Assembly (NCBI GenBank): GCA_900550475.1
Contig: URSA01000002.1
Location: 1-64,000 of the forward strand
DNA: 64,000 nucleotides
Source: an uncultured Lachnospiraceae bacterium
GTDB taxonomy: Bacteria > Bacillota > Clostridia > Lachnospirales > Lachnospiraceae
Direction: 5' to 3'
The notes under the pieces were generated by a model. That model was not told the DNA's origin. It searched no databases and saw only the letters and a list, made by a program, of their open reading frames with translations. Made by a program: the position numbers and the translations under genes. Shown piece after piece: positions 7,593 to 15,655 of the stretch. Positions within the stretch are counted from its first letter, which is position 1, and each line of letters begins with the position of its first letter.

Positions 7593-8390
7593 ATGAAACT
7601 GTATCTCTGCTTTCCGGAGGGAAAGGCCAAAGCACTGACCATGAGCTATGATGACGGAAAATGGGCGGATGAGCGTCTGGTGGAGCTGTTCAACCGTCAC
7701 GGAATCCGCGGCACGTTCAACCTGAACTACGGGTTGATGGAGAGGCCGGAACGGATCGACAAGGACAGGATAAGGCAGCTTTATGAGGGACATGAAGTGG
7801 CAACGCATACCATGACGCATCCCACCATTGCCCGCTGTCCGCTGACGGAGACGGCGAAGGAAGTTCTGGAGGACCGGATCCGACTGGAGAGCCTTGTGGG
7901 ATATCCCGTGAGAGGACATGCGTATCCGAACGGCTCCTACAACGAGGAGGTGAAAACGCTGCTTGGGAGTCTGGGTATCGCCTATGGCAGAACTGCCATG
8001 TGGGAGAGCGGGAGCATGGAGCTGCCGACGGATCCCATGGAGTGGAACGGCACCTGCCACCACAACTATCACCTCATGGATTATGCAAGAACCTTTGCGG
8101 AATTTCAGAAGAAGCAGTATTTGAAATGCCTGTATGTGTGGGGGCACAGCTATGAGTTTGACAGGGACGACAACTGGGGACTTATGGAGGAGTTCTGCGC
8201 ATATATGGGAGGCAGGGAAGACATCTGGTATGCCACCAATATAGAGATCATCGACTATATGGAGGCGGGCAGGCGACTGCAGTACGGCGCGGCGGGGGAT
8301 TTTGTATACAACCCTTCCGCCCGGACGGTCTGGATCTCAGTGGATGATGTGCCGCTTGCGGTTGCGGGCGGACAGACAGTGCGTTTTTAA
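7593..8390 (+). CDS. NodB-like polysaccharide deacetylase family protein
   Basis: A 265-aa protein with the carbohydrate esterase 4 (NodB) pattern. MSYDDG (17-22) carries the catalytic Asp and metal-binding Asp, and HEVATHTMTHP (67-77) carries the H-x3-H zinc ligands. RGHAYPNGSYNEEVK is the third motif. There is no signal peptide, so the enzyme is probably cytoplasmic and may act on a soluble N-acetylated sugar or amide rather than on wall polymer. The ATG at 7593 follows GAGGAAAAA; upstream in-frame starts lack a site. It is divergent from hflK and lies 33 bp before the glycerol operon, so it might share transcripts with it. Confidence 0.8.
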   Translation: MKLYLCFPEGKAKALTMSYDDGKWADERLVELFNRHGIRGTFNLNYGLMERPERIDKDRIRQLYEGHEVATHTMTHPTIARCPLTETAKEVLEDRIRLESLVGYPVRGHAYPNGSYNEEVKTLLGSLGIAYGRTAMWESGSMELPTDPMEWNGTCHHNYHLMDYARTFAEFQKKQYLKCLYVWGHSYEFDRDDNWGLMEEFCAYMGGREDIWYATNIEIIDYMEAGRRLQYGAAGDFVYNPSARTVWISVDDVPLAVAGGQTVRF

Positions 8391-8423
8391 CAGGAGAAAA
8401 CCGAAAGGGGGTATGTAGGGACT

Positions 8424-9911
8424 ATGACGGATGTGATTGTGATTGGGGCGGGTGTGATCGGCTCTGCCATAGCGAGGGAGCTGTCCCGCCATGACAGAAA
8501 AGTGGTGGTGCTTGAGAGGGCGTCGGATGTGTGCGAGGGAACCTCGAAGGCAAACAGCGGCATTGTGCATGCTGGCTATGATGCGGAGCCGGGAACGTGG
8601 AAGGCAAGGTTCAATGTGGAGGGCAACCGCATGATGGAGCGGCTCTCCGAGGAACTGGATTTTCCGTTCCGCCGAAACGGTTCGCTGGTGCTTTCTTTTG
8701 ACGAGGAGGGAATGGACACGCTCCTTGCCCTGAAAAGAAGAGGGGAAGCAAACGGTGTGGAAGGGCTGCGTATTCTCACGACGGAAGAGGTGCTTGCACT
8801 GGAGCCGGGGGTGTCGTCCCGGGTAAAGGCAGCATTGTATGCGCCTACGGGAGGAATTGTGTGCCCGTTTGGCCTGACCATTGCTCTGGCGGAAAATGCG
8901 TGGGAGAACGGCGTGGATTTCCGGCTGGAAACCTGCGTGGAGAAAATCGAGAGGGCGGCGGACAGCTACCGGGTGATCACGGATCGCGGTATTTTTGAAG
9001 CGCCCATTGTCATCAATGCGGCGGGCGTTTACGCGGATGTGCTGCACAACATGGTGAGCAAAATCCCGTTTTCCATCACGGCGAGAAAGGGAGAGTATTG
9101 TCTGTTTGACAGAACGGTGGGGAATCTGGTATCGGCGACCCTGTTCCAGCTTCCCACGAAGCTCGGAAAGGGAATCTTGGTGACGCCCACCGTTCACGGC
9201 AATCTCCTTGCCGGGCCCACGGCGGAGGATGTGGAGGACAAGGAGGCAGTTTCCACCACAAGCCGCGGCATGGAGCAGGTTCTGGAAAAGGGCGGAAAGA
9301 GTGTGGACGGACTTCCGGTGCGCTCTGTCATTACTTCCTTTGCGGGGCTGAGAGCCCACGGAAATCATGTGAACAAGGACGGCGTCACGGATTTCCTGAT
9401 CGGTGAGGCGCAGGATGCACCGGGCTTTATTGATGTGGCGGGAATCGAGTCTCCGGGACTTACCTCCGCTCCCGCCATCGGCGTCTATGTGGCGGAGCTG
9501 GTCAACGCCATGGCACCCGCACCCCTCAGGGCGGATTTCAAGGCGACCCGAAAGGGAATCCAGAGTATGAGGGATGCCGATGAGCAGAAACGGTGCGAGC
9601 TGATTGCAAAGAATCCGGCTTACGCAAACGTGGTATGCCGCTGCGAACAGGTGACGGAGGGAGAGATTCTGGACGCCATCCACAGACCGCTCGGCGCCAC
9701 CACGCTGGACGGAGTAAAGCGGAGAACCAGAGCCGGGATGGGCAGATGCCAGGCGGGCTTCTGCTCCCCGAAAACGGTGGAAATTCTGGCGCGGGAGCTT
9801 TCCGTGGACATGAAGAAGATCACGAAGGCGGGAGCCGGTTCCGAATTCCTGACCGGCTTTAACAAGGGTTGTGGGGGCAACGGACAGGACCCCGGAATGG
9901 AGAAGGTATGA
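8424..9911 (+). CDS. FAD-dependent glycerol-3-phosphate dehydrogenase-like protein with BFD-type Fe-S domain
   Basis: A 495-aa flavoprotein of the DAO/GlpA group. The Rossmann FAD motif VIVIGAGVIGSAIARELSR is at residues 4-22. FAD and substrate contacts include GTSKANSGIVHAGYD. The C-terminal ~85 residues form a bacterioferredoxin-like [2Fe-2S] domain with Cys in VVCRCEQVTEGEI and RAGMGRCQAGFCSP. Its partners (a second flavoprotein, a DUF1667 protein and GlpK) point to oxidation of glycerol-3-phosphate to dihydroxyacetone phosphate. The stop overlaps the next ATG by 4 bp (ATGA), indicating coupling. L-2-hydroxyglutarate oxidase is an alternative by fold but not by context. Confidence 0.82.
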   Translation: MTDVIVIGAGVIGSAIARELSRHDRKVVVLERASDVCEGTSKANSGIVHAGYDAEPGTWKARFNVEGNRMMERLSEELDFPFRRNGSLVLSFDEEGMDTLLALKRRGEANGVEGLRILTTEEVLALEPGVSSRVKAALYAPTGGIVCPFGLTIALAENAWENGVDFRLETCVEKIERAADSYRVITDRGIFEAPIVINAAGVYADVLHNMVSKIPFSITARKGEYCLFDRTVGNLVSATLFQLPTKLGKGILVTPTVHGNLLAGPTAEDVEDKEAVSTTSRGMEQVLEKGGKSVDGLPVRSVITSFAGLRAHGNHVNKDGVTDFLIGEAQDAPGFIDVAGIESPGLTSAPAIGVYVAELVNAMAPAPLRADFKATRKGIQSMRDADEQKRCELIAKNPAYANVVCRCEQVTEGEILDAIHRPLGATTLDGVKRRTRAGMGRCQAGFCSPKTVEILARELSVDMKKITKAGAGSEFLTGFNKGCGGNGQDPGMEKV

Positions 9912-11218
9912 AGACGGAGAGGGTGGGTATTGCGATAATCGGCGGCGGTCCTGCGGGACTGGCGGCTGCGGTGGCGGCAAGACGGGCAGGAGCGGAAAAG
10001 ATTCTGGTCATAGAGAGGGATAAGGAGCTGGGGGGCATCTTGAACCAGTGCATCCACAACGGCTTCGGACTTCACACCTTCAAGGAGGAGCTGACCGGGC
10101 CGGAGTATGCGGCGCGCTACATTGCCATGGCGCAGGAAGAAAAGATTCCCTACAAGCTGGAGAGCATGGTGCTGGCGGTAGAGGACAACGGCGGCGTCAA
10201 GCGGCTTACCCTGATGAACCGCAAAGAAGGATTGTTTTACGTGGATGCGGACGCAGTGATCCTTGCCATGGGATGTAGGGAGCGTCCGAGAGGCGCACTC
10301 AACATTCCGGGCTACCGGCCCGCGGGCATCTATTGTGCGGGCACAGCACAGCGGTATGTGAACAGGGAGGGCAGGATGCCCGGAAAAGAGGTCGTGATTC
10401 TGGGCTCCGGCGATATCGGTCTGATCATGGCAAGGCGCATGACGCTGGAGGGAGCCAAGGTAAAGGTGGTTGCGGAGCTGATGCCCTATTCCGGCGGATT
10501 GAAGCGGAATATTGTCCAGTGTCTGGATGATTTCGGGATCCCGCTGAAGCTCAGCCATACGGTGGTTGACATTGACGGCAGGGACAGGGTGAAGGGTGTG
10601 ACGCTGGCGCAGGTGGACGAAAACCGGAAGCCGATCCCCGGAACGGAGGAGTACATTCCCTGCGACACGCTTCTTCTGTCCTGCGGTCTGATACCGGAAA
10701 ACGAACTTTCCACAGGCATGGGCGTCACCTTAAATCCCGTGACGGGCGGGCCCATCGTCAACGAGAGCCTTGAGACAAATCTGCCCGGCGTGTTTGCCTG
10801 CGGCAATGTGCTGCATGTGCATGACCTTGTGGATTATGTGTCGGAGGAGGCAGCCCGGGCAGGCGAAAAGGCGGCGGCATATGTGCGGAGAGTTCATGCG
10901 GGGAACGCGCCCGGAGCCGTAACCGATGCCGCGGGTGCAGCCTCCGCGGAGGAGAAAATGATTCCCCTTAAGGGAGAAAACGGCGTCCGCTACACGGTTC
11001 CCGCGTTTTTGCGTCCTGCCTATATGGACGAGCAGCAGACGGTACGTTTCCGGGTAGGAGCCGTATACCGGAATGCCTCCGTGGCGGTTTATCTGGACGA
11101 AAAACAGATCATGAAGCGGAAACGTCCCGTTCTGGCACCCGGCGAGATGGAACAGATCGTGCTGAAACGATCCGACATTCCGGAGGATGTGTCCCGGATC
11201 ACGATCCGCATAGAGTAA
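9908..11218 (+). CDS. NAD(P)/FAD-dependent oxidoreductase, subunit of the glycerol-3-phosphate oxidation module
   Basis: A 436-aa two-dinucleotide-binding flavoprotein. The FAD motif IAIIGGGPAGLAAAVAARRA is near residues 7-26, ELGGILNQCIHNGFG follows, and an NAD(P)-binding motif VVILGSGDIGLIMARRM lies near 161-177. The FAD-closing motif LPGVFACGNVLHVHDLVDYV is near 294-313. A C-terminal beta-rich extension of about 90 residues has no motif I recognise. The start at 9908 follows GGAGAAGG and overlaps the upstream stop. This subunit probably passes electrons from the GlpA-like partner to NAD(P) or another carrier; that role is inferred. Confidence 0.8.
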   Translation: MKTERVGIAIIGGGPAGLAAAVAARRAGAEKILVIERDKELGGILNQCIHNGFGLHTFKEELTGPEYAARYIAMAQEEKIPYKLESMVLAVEDNGGVKRLTLMNRKEGLFYVDADAVILAMGCRERPRGALNIPGYRPAGIYCAGTAQRYVNREGRMPGKEVVILGSGDIGLIMARRMTLEGAKVKVVAELMPYSGGLKRNIVQCLDDFGIPLKLSHTVVDIDGRDRVKGVTLAQVDENRKPIPGTEEYIPCDTLLLSCGLIPENELSTGMGVTLNPVTGGPIVNESLETNLPGVFACGNVLHVHDLVDYVSEEAARAGEKAAAYVRRVHAGNAPGAVTDAAGAASAEEKMIPLKGENGVRYTVPAFLRPAYMDEQQTVRFRVGAVYRNASVAVYLDEKQIMKRKRPVLAPGEMEQIVLKRSDIPEDVSRITIRIE

Positions 11219-11233
11219 GGGAGGCGCATTGAC

Positions 11234-11605
11234 ATGGAAGAAAACAGAAAACGTGAAATGACCTGTATCAGATGCCCTCTGGGGTGTGCCCTGACGGCGG
11301 TCAGGGAGGAGGACGGCAGCATCACCGTGACCGGCAATACCTGTCCGCGCGGGGCGGAATATGCGCGGAATGAATTGACGGATCCGAGAAGGACGGTGAC
11401 CACCACCGTGCGCATACGGGGCAGGAAGAATGAAATGGTTGCCGTAAAGACCCGGTCGGATATTCCGAAGGATCGGATTTTTGCGTGTATAGCGGAGCTG
11501 CGGGACATAGAGGTGACGCCGCCCGTAGCCATCGGGGATGTGATTCTGGAGAACGTGGCGGGGACGGGAATCGCCGTGGTTGCCACGCAGGCATGCGAAC
11601 AATAG
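11234..11605 (+). CDS. DUF1667 cysteine-rich protein
   Basis: A 123-aa protein of the DUF1667 family, typically encoded after the paired flavoproteins. The N-terminus has CIRCPLGCALT (a C-x2-C-x3-C pattern) and a further Cys in NTCPRGAEYARNEL, together resembling an Fe-S or metal ligand set. The C-terminal half is beta-rich and ends in GIAVVATQACEQ. It follows the second flavoprotein by 15 bp with GGGAGG upstream of the ATG and precedes glpK by 15 bp. It is likely a small electron-transfer or assembly subunit of the dehydrogenase; the biochemical role is not established. Confidence 0.8.
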   Translation: MEENRKREMTCIRCPLGCALTAVREEDGSITVTGNTCPRGAEYARNELTDPRRTVTTTVRIRGRKNEMVAVKTRSDIPKDRIFACIAELRDIEVTPPVAIGDVILENVAGTGIAVVATQACEQ

Positions 11606-11620
11606 AGAAGGAGCGGAAGC

Positions 11621-13114
11621 ATGAAAAAATATGTATTGGCATTAGATCAGGGAACCACCAGTTCCCGCTGTATTTTGTTTGACCGCGAGGGACGGATCTG
11701 TTCCATGGCACAGAAGGAATTTGAACAGATCTATCCGAAGCCGGGCTGGGTGGAGCACAACCCCATGGAAATATGGTCTTCACAGCTTGCCGTTGCCATC
11801 GAAGCAATGGCGATGGTGAACGCAAAGCCGGAGGAAATCAGCGGTATCGGGATTACAAACCAGAGAGAAACGACCATTGTCTGGGACAGGGAGACCGGGC
11901 AGCCGGTCTACAACGCCATCGTCTGGCAGTGCCGCCGCACCGCGCCCATGATCGACGCGCTGGTGGCGGAGGGCTTTGACAAGCATGTGCGGGAAAAGAC
12001 GGGCTTGATCCCGGACGCCTATTTCAGTGCCTCCAAGATAGCGTGGATACTGGACAACGTACCCGGCGTCAGACGGAAGGCGGAGGAAGGAAAGTTGTTG
12101 TTCGGTACGGTGGACACATGGCTGATCTGGCATTTGACCAAGGGGGCGGTTCATGTGACGGATTACACCAACGCCTCCCGCACCATGCTGTTTGATATCC
12201 ACAAGCTTGCGTGGGACAAGGACATTCTTTCCTATTTCCATATTCCGGAGAGCATGCTGCCGCAGGTGAAGCCCTCAAGCTGCATCTACGGTCACACGGA
12301 AACCTCCGTGCTGGGCGGCGAGATCCCCATTGCGGGCGCTGCGGGAGACCAGCAGGCGGCGCTGTTCGGACAGTGCTGCTTCGAGCCGGGCGAGGTGAAG
12401 AATACATATGGCACGGGCTGCTTTTTGCTGATGAATACGGGGACAAAGGCGATTTCCTCAGAGAGCGGGCTTCTGACCACCATAGCGGCAAGCACGGGAA
12501 GTACGGTGGAGTATGCGCTGGAGGGAAGCGTGTTTGTGGCAGGTGCCGCCATCCAGTGGCTGCGCGACGGTATGCGCATGTTAAAGAGCGCCTCCCAGTC
12601 TGAGGAATACGCGGAAGCGGTGGCGGAAACGGGAGGCGTCTATGTGGTGCCCGCGTTTGCCGGTATGGGTGCGCCCTACTGGAATCCCTACGCCAGAGGT
12701 ACGATTGTGGGACTGACCAGAGGCTGCAAAAAGGAGCATTTCATCAGGGCAACGCTGGAATCCATCGCATACCAGACATCGGATGTGCTTGCCGCCATGG
12801 AGAAGGACTCCGGCATCCACTTAAAGAGCCTTAAGGTGGACGGCGGAGCCAGCGCCAACAACTTCCTCATGCAGTTCCAGTCGGATATCCTCCACACGCA
12901 GGTACGCCGCCCGCAGTGCATCGAAACGACCGCACTGGGCGCCGCCTATCTGGCGGGTCTTGCCACCGGCTATTGGAAGGATCGCGCCGAAATCTGCGCA
13001 AACTGGCAGCTCGGCAAGGTCTTCGACCCGGCAATGCCCGAAGAGACCAGAGCCGCCCTCCTGAAAGGCTGGCAGAAAGCCGTCAAGTGCGCGCTGCTCT
13101 GGGCGGAGGAGTAA
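11621..13114 (+). CDS. glpK: Glycerol kinase
   Basis: A 497-aa FGGY-family kinase that phosphorylates glycerol with ATP to glycerol-3-phosphate, feeding the dehydrogenase encoded just upstream. Seen: N-terminal LALDQGTTSSRCILFDREG, the substrate region NQRETTIVWDRETGQPVYNA, GAAGDQQAALFGQ, the FGGY signature area with PAFAGMGAPYWNPYARG, and the ATP region KVDGGASANNFLMQ. Full length, no breaks. AGAAGGAGC precedes the ATG. It is the last gene of the operon; no terminator follows before the repeat array that begins 15 bp downstream. Confidence 0.96.
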   Translation: MKKYVLALDQGTTSSRCILFDREGRICSMAQKEFEQIYPKPGWVEHNPMEIWSSQLAVAIEAMAMVNAKPEEISGIGITNQRETTIVWDRETGQPVYNAIVWQCRRTAPMIDALVAEGFDKHVREKTGLIPDAYFSASKIAWILDNVPGVRRKAEEGKLLFGTVDTWLIWHLTKGAVHVTDYTNASRTMLFDIHKLAWDKDILSYFHIPESMLPQVKPSSCIYGHTETSVLGGEIPIAGAAGDQQAALFGQCCFEPGEVKNTYGTGCFLLMNTGTKAISSESGLLTTIAASTGSTVEYALEGSVFVAGAAIQWLRDGMRMLKSASQSEEYAEAVAETGGVYVVPAFAGMGAPYWNPYARGTIVGLTRGCKKEHFIRATLESIAYQTSDVLAAMEKDSGIHLKSLKVDGGASANNFLMQFQSDILHTQVRRPQCIETTALGAAYLAGLATGYWKDRAEICANWQLGKVFDPAMPEETRAALLKGWQKAVKCALLWAEE

Positions 13115-13128
13115 GAAAAAAGGCGCAA

Positions 13129-13596
13129 GGGTACAGGAGAACAAAAGTGGTCGTCTGTACCCGTGCGGAGCAAGAAATCTGACGCGGGAAGGGTACAGGA
13201 GAGCAGAAATGGTCATTTGTACCCGAAAACATGTCGGAAATCTGCTTTTCACGGGTACAGAAGGACAAAAACTGCCATCTGTACCCGAAAATATGCCAGA
13301 AATCTGCCTTTTTAGGGTACAGGAGAGCAAAAGTGGCCGTCTGTACCCGTGCGAAGCAAGAAAATGGAAAGAAAAAGGGTACAGAAAGGCAAAAACCGCC
13401 ATCTGTACCCGAAAACATGTCGGAAATCTGCTTTTCACGGGTACAGAAAGACAAAAACCGCCGTCTGTACCCGAAAATATGCCGGAAATCTGCTTTTTTA
13501 GGGTACAGGAGAGCAAAAGTGGTCGTCTGTACCCGTGCGAAGCAAGAAAATGGAAAGAAAAAGGGTACAGGAGAGCAAAAACCGCCTCCTGTACCC
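13129..13596. repeat. Array of 8 repeats with exact 62-bp period and palindromic ends
   Basis: Eight 34-bp elements of the form GGGTACA-N20-TGTACCC start at 13129, 13191, 13253, 13315, 13377, 13439, 13501 and 13563, each separated by exactly 28 bp. The ends pair as an 8- to 9-bp hairpin. The 20-bp interior varies (ends in GTGGTCGTC, ACTGCCATC, ACCGCCGTC and similar). The 28-bp intervals fall into three classes in the order A, B, C, A, B, C, A: A contains GTGCGGAGCAAG or GTGCGAAGCAAG, B begins GAAAACATGTC, and C begins GAAAATATGCC. Units 2-4 and 5-7 are thus copies of a 186-bp super-unit. Intervals recur, so this is not a CRISPR array. The function is unknown. Confidence 0.95.
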
Positions 13597-13605
13597 GGCG
13601 ACAGC

Positions 13606-13870
13606 GCAAGCGAAAGAGACAGCGCGGCGTGCAAGCAGAAAGGACAATGAAGCGTGCTGGCAGGAGCGGCAGCGGCGTGTGCGGGCGGTAAAGGCAGTGC
13701 TGCGCGCAAGCAGAGGAGGAAACGTGGTGCGCGAATGGGAAAAGACGGAGAGGCGCGCAAGCGGGGAAGGCAACGTGGCGCGCAAGCGTAAGATACGGGG
13801 CAGCGAAGTGTGCAAGCAGAAAAGACAATGGAGCGTGCAAGCAGAAGAGGCAACGTGGCGCGCAAACGCA
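13606..13870. repeat. Degenerate 25-bp tandem repeat, about 10 units
   Basis: Units start at 13606, 13631, 13656, 13681, 13706, 13731, 13757, 13782, 13812 and 13837, with a partial unit at 13862. The step is 25 bp except for one 26-bp and one 30-bp step. The consensus begins GCAAGCAGAAGAGGCAACG and continues TGGCGC. It starts 10 bp after the 62-bp array. It is GC-rich and purine-biased on the + strand. No coding role is supported. Confidence 0.85.
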
Positions 13871-13872
13871 AA

Positions 13873-13910
13873 CCGGCAATGCCGCCATGGGATAGGCGGG
13901 ACATTGCCGG
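13873..13910. terminator. Hairpin closing the repeat region
   Basis: CCGGCAATG (13873-13881) pairs with CATTGCCGG (13902-13910), with a further CCGCC/GGCGG inside. It lies between the 25-bp array and the 3' end of the minus-strand lysoplasmalogenase gene, so it can close that transcript. The T-run on the minus side is weak, so efficiency is uncertain. Confidence 0.5.
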
Positions 13911-13927
13911 CTCGTAATAGTTTATGC

Positions 13928-14641
13928 CTACGCGAAAAGAGAAATGCAGAGTGCGATCAGGATCTGCCCGATGTAGTAGGAGAGCAGATTGATGGCGCGC
14001 AGCGGCGCAATCTTCTTCCCGAAGGAATAATAGATCATAATGAAGTCGCTGACCACAAACAGGCCTGCGCCCACGGTAAACAGAATCTGAAAACAGGAAA
14101 TGCCTGCTCCGGCGGGCAGGGCACTCCGAAGCAGCAGAGCGACGGAGGCGCTGAACATGGAAATCACGATAACCAGATAGACATATCCGAATATTTTCAG
14201 CCCCTTGGACGGAGCGCTGATGCACTTCATCAAAGGAGGGATGGAAAGTACCGACAGAACCAGAGCAATACCGGTGCCGGGCAGCAGGAGCTTTGCGTCA
14301 CAGCAGATCAGGGCGGCAATATACATAAAGTGCCCGATCAGAAACAGAAGAATGCCGACAGCGAAAATTTTGTTGGAAACGCCGCCCTCGTACAGATTCC
14401 GCAGATTCAGGAAAATATCGCCGAGCATTCCGAAGACAAGTCCCAGAAGGATAAGCCTTGTCACGGAGGCGGGATTGCTTCTGTAGAGAAAGATACCCAA
14501 TATTACAAACATCAGGGAGGCCAGTCCTTTCAGGACTGTTGCCTCCTTCATTTTCTTGGCATATTCCGAACGGATGAAAAGAAGGTCGATGACAATTCCG
14601 ATCAGAATAATGCTCCCGGCAATTACGATCTTAGTGTCCAT
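13928..14641 (-). CDS. Lysoplasmalogenase (YhhN/TMEM86 family)
   Basis: A 237-aa integral membrane protein with about eight hydrophobic segments and the YhhN-family pattern: VLKGLASLMFVILGI, LGLVFGMLGDIFLNL with the conserved Gly-Asp, and a later VVSDFIMIYYSF with the second conserved Asp. Family members hydrolyse the vinyl-ether bond of lysoplasmalogens, and plasmalogens do occur in anaerobic Clostridia. The start is preceded by GAGAGGAG about 9 nt upstream. It lies 33 bp downstream of the interrupted membrane hydrolase gene on the same strand and may be co-transcribed with glycerate kinase and that gene. Confidence 0.82.
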   Translation of the reverse strand: MDTKIVIAGSIILIGIVIDLLFIRSEYAKKMKEATVLKGLASLMFVILGIFLYRSNPASVTRLILLGLVFGMLGDIFLNLRNLYEGGVSNKIFAVGILLFLIGHFMYIAALICCDAKLLLPGTGIALVLSVLSIPPLMKCISAPSKGLKIFGYVYLVIVISMFSASVALLLRSALPAGAGISCFQILFTVGAGLFVVSDFIMIYYSFGKKIAPLRAINLLSYYIGQILIALCISLFA

Positions 14642-14674
14642 ATCAAAAATCTCCTCTCTTGATGCAGAACTTTG

Positions 14675-14941
14675 TCAGAACATGGCAGAACCACCTGTTA
14701 CGATCCATGCGGCAAGCATGGCGGATACGAAGGCGCCCACATACACGTTGCTGGACTTGCGCTCAAACCATGTGCTCAAGAAAGAGAATACGATAAACTG
14801 CGGTACCAACAGGATCAGAGCCGACATGAACGGCCCGCCGAAGGTAGTACTGAAAAGCAGATCGGCGCCCGGACCGAGGCCAAGGAAGAACGGAATGTAT
14901 TCCACGAGCAACACAAGGAACAGACCGCCCAGAAGCACCAC
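14675..14941 (-). CDS. Third piece: C-terminal membrane segment of the interrupted hydrolase
   Basis: 88 codons from a GTG at 14941, in frame with the preceding piece and separated from it by TAG plus four codons. It has three hydrophobic segments (VLLGGLFLVLLVEYIPFFLG, ALILLVPQFIVFSFL, VGAFVSAMLAAWIV). The ribosome site is weak (GGAAA about 6 nt upstream). On its own it has no known function. It reads as the last transmembrane part of the 683-codon protein. Confidence 0.5.
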   Translation of the reverse strand: MVLLGGLFLVLLVEYIPFFLGLGPGADLLFSTTFGGPFMSALILLVPQFIVFSFLSTWFERKSSNVYVGAFVSAMLAAWIVTGGSAMF

Positions 14942-14953
14942 AATATTTCCAAG

Positions 14954-15631
14954 CTAGCATTTCATAAAATTTTTCACCGGGTGGGAATAATCCTTCTTCT
15001 GCCGCATCTGTCCGAACAGTTTGTAGCCTACGTTCACGATAAAGAACAGGGCGTAGAAGGGCAGGTAAACCAGAAATTGCAGGAAACGCTCCCCGGTAAA
15101 GCCCTTGAAGAACGGCCAGATAAAACGCAGATCCAGACGGAACAGTGCCTGGAACAGCAGGACAAGCAGGTACATTCCGGTCACCACGATCACGGAGAGC
15201 AGGAAACTCCTTCCGAGAAGCCCCCAATCCAGCTTGTCGGCGTGATCCTCGCCGGACAGACCCAGATCGTAAAAATCGAGATTGGCAATGTTCTTTTTCT
15301 TGTTCCGTATGCGGGAAACGACGGTCATGGCAATGGTGATAAGCGCAAGCGTCATGTACCAGATCAAGAATCCGTTTCCGATGGTCATGCGGAAGATACC
15401 CTCGGGAAGCGGGAATAAACCATGTCCCAACTGCGTCATAAAAGGATATGTGATGCCGCCCAAAAGAACGGAGATCAGCGCGTTGATCCACCACTGCTTT
15501 TTCGACATGAGTCTGGGCTCTCTTGCGGATACACTCCGATCCTGTACCACACCTCTGAATACGGGGAGGTTTGTCAGCAGGAGAACGGCGGGACAGAGCG
15601 CTGCCATTACAGCCAGCATGGCGATCATCAC
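14954..15631 (-). CDS. Second piece: multi-pass membrane domain of the interrupted hydrolase
   Basis: 225 codons from the GTG at 15631 (ATG at 15628), ending in TAG at 14954. About five hydrophobic segments are visible, with a charged cytoplasmic-type loop (SRIRNKKKNIANLDFYDLGL). It is in frame with the hydrolase piece upstream. An AAGGAAG box 5 nt before the GTG (8 nt before the ATG) would allow re-initiation after the first TAG, so this piece could be made as a separate polypeptide. No independent family is recognised. Confidence 0.55.
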   Translation of the reverse strand: MMIAMLAVMAALCPAVLLLTNLPVFRGVVQDRSVSAREPRLMSKKQWWINALISVLLGGITYPFMTQLGHGLFPLPEGIFRMTIGNGFLIWYMTLALITIAMTVVSRIRNKKKNIANLDFYDLGLSGEDHADKLDWGLLGRSFLLSVIVVTGMYLLVLLFQALFRLDLRFIWPFFKGFTGERFLQFLVYLPFYALFFIVNVGYKLFGQMRQKKDYSHPVKNFMKC

Positions 15632-15655
15632 AAGAACTTCCTTGTATAAATAAAT

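Noticed and set aside
8337..9980. 547-codon minus-strand frame opposite the GlpA-like gene
   Set aside because: Shadow of a GC-biased real gene: the + strand frame has full flavoprotein motifs, while the minus frame is Arg/His-rich with no domain.
13129..13596. CRISPR array (34-bp repeats, 28-bp spacers, constant period)
   Set aside because: The intervals recur in three classes, the repeat interiors differ from unit to unit, and no cas gene is nearby. A CRISPR array has near-identical repeats and unique spacers.
12821..14225. Long open frames across the repeat region on both strands
   Set aside because: They overlap glpK or each other in several frames, encode only repeat-derived peptides, and have no ribosome sites. 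Best explained by stop-free tandem units.
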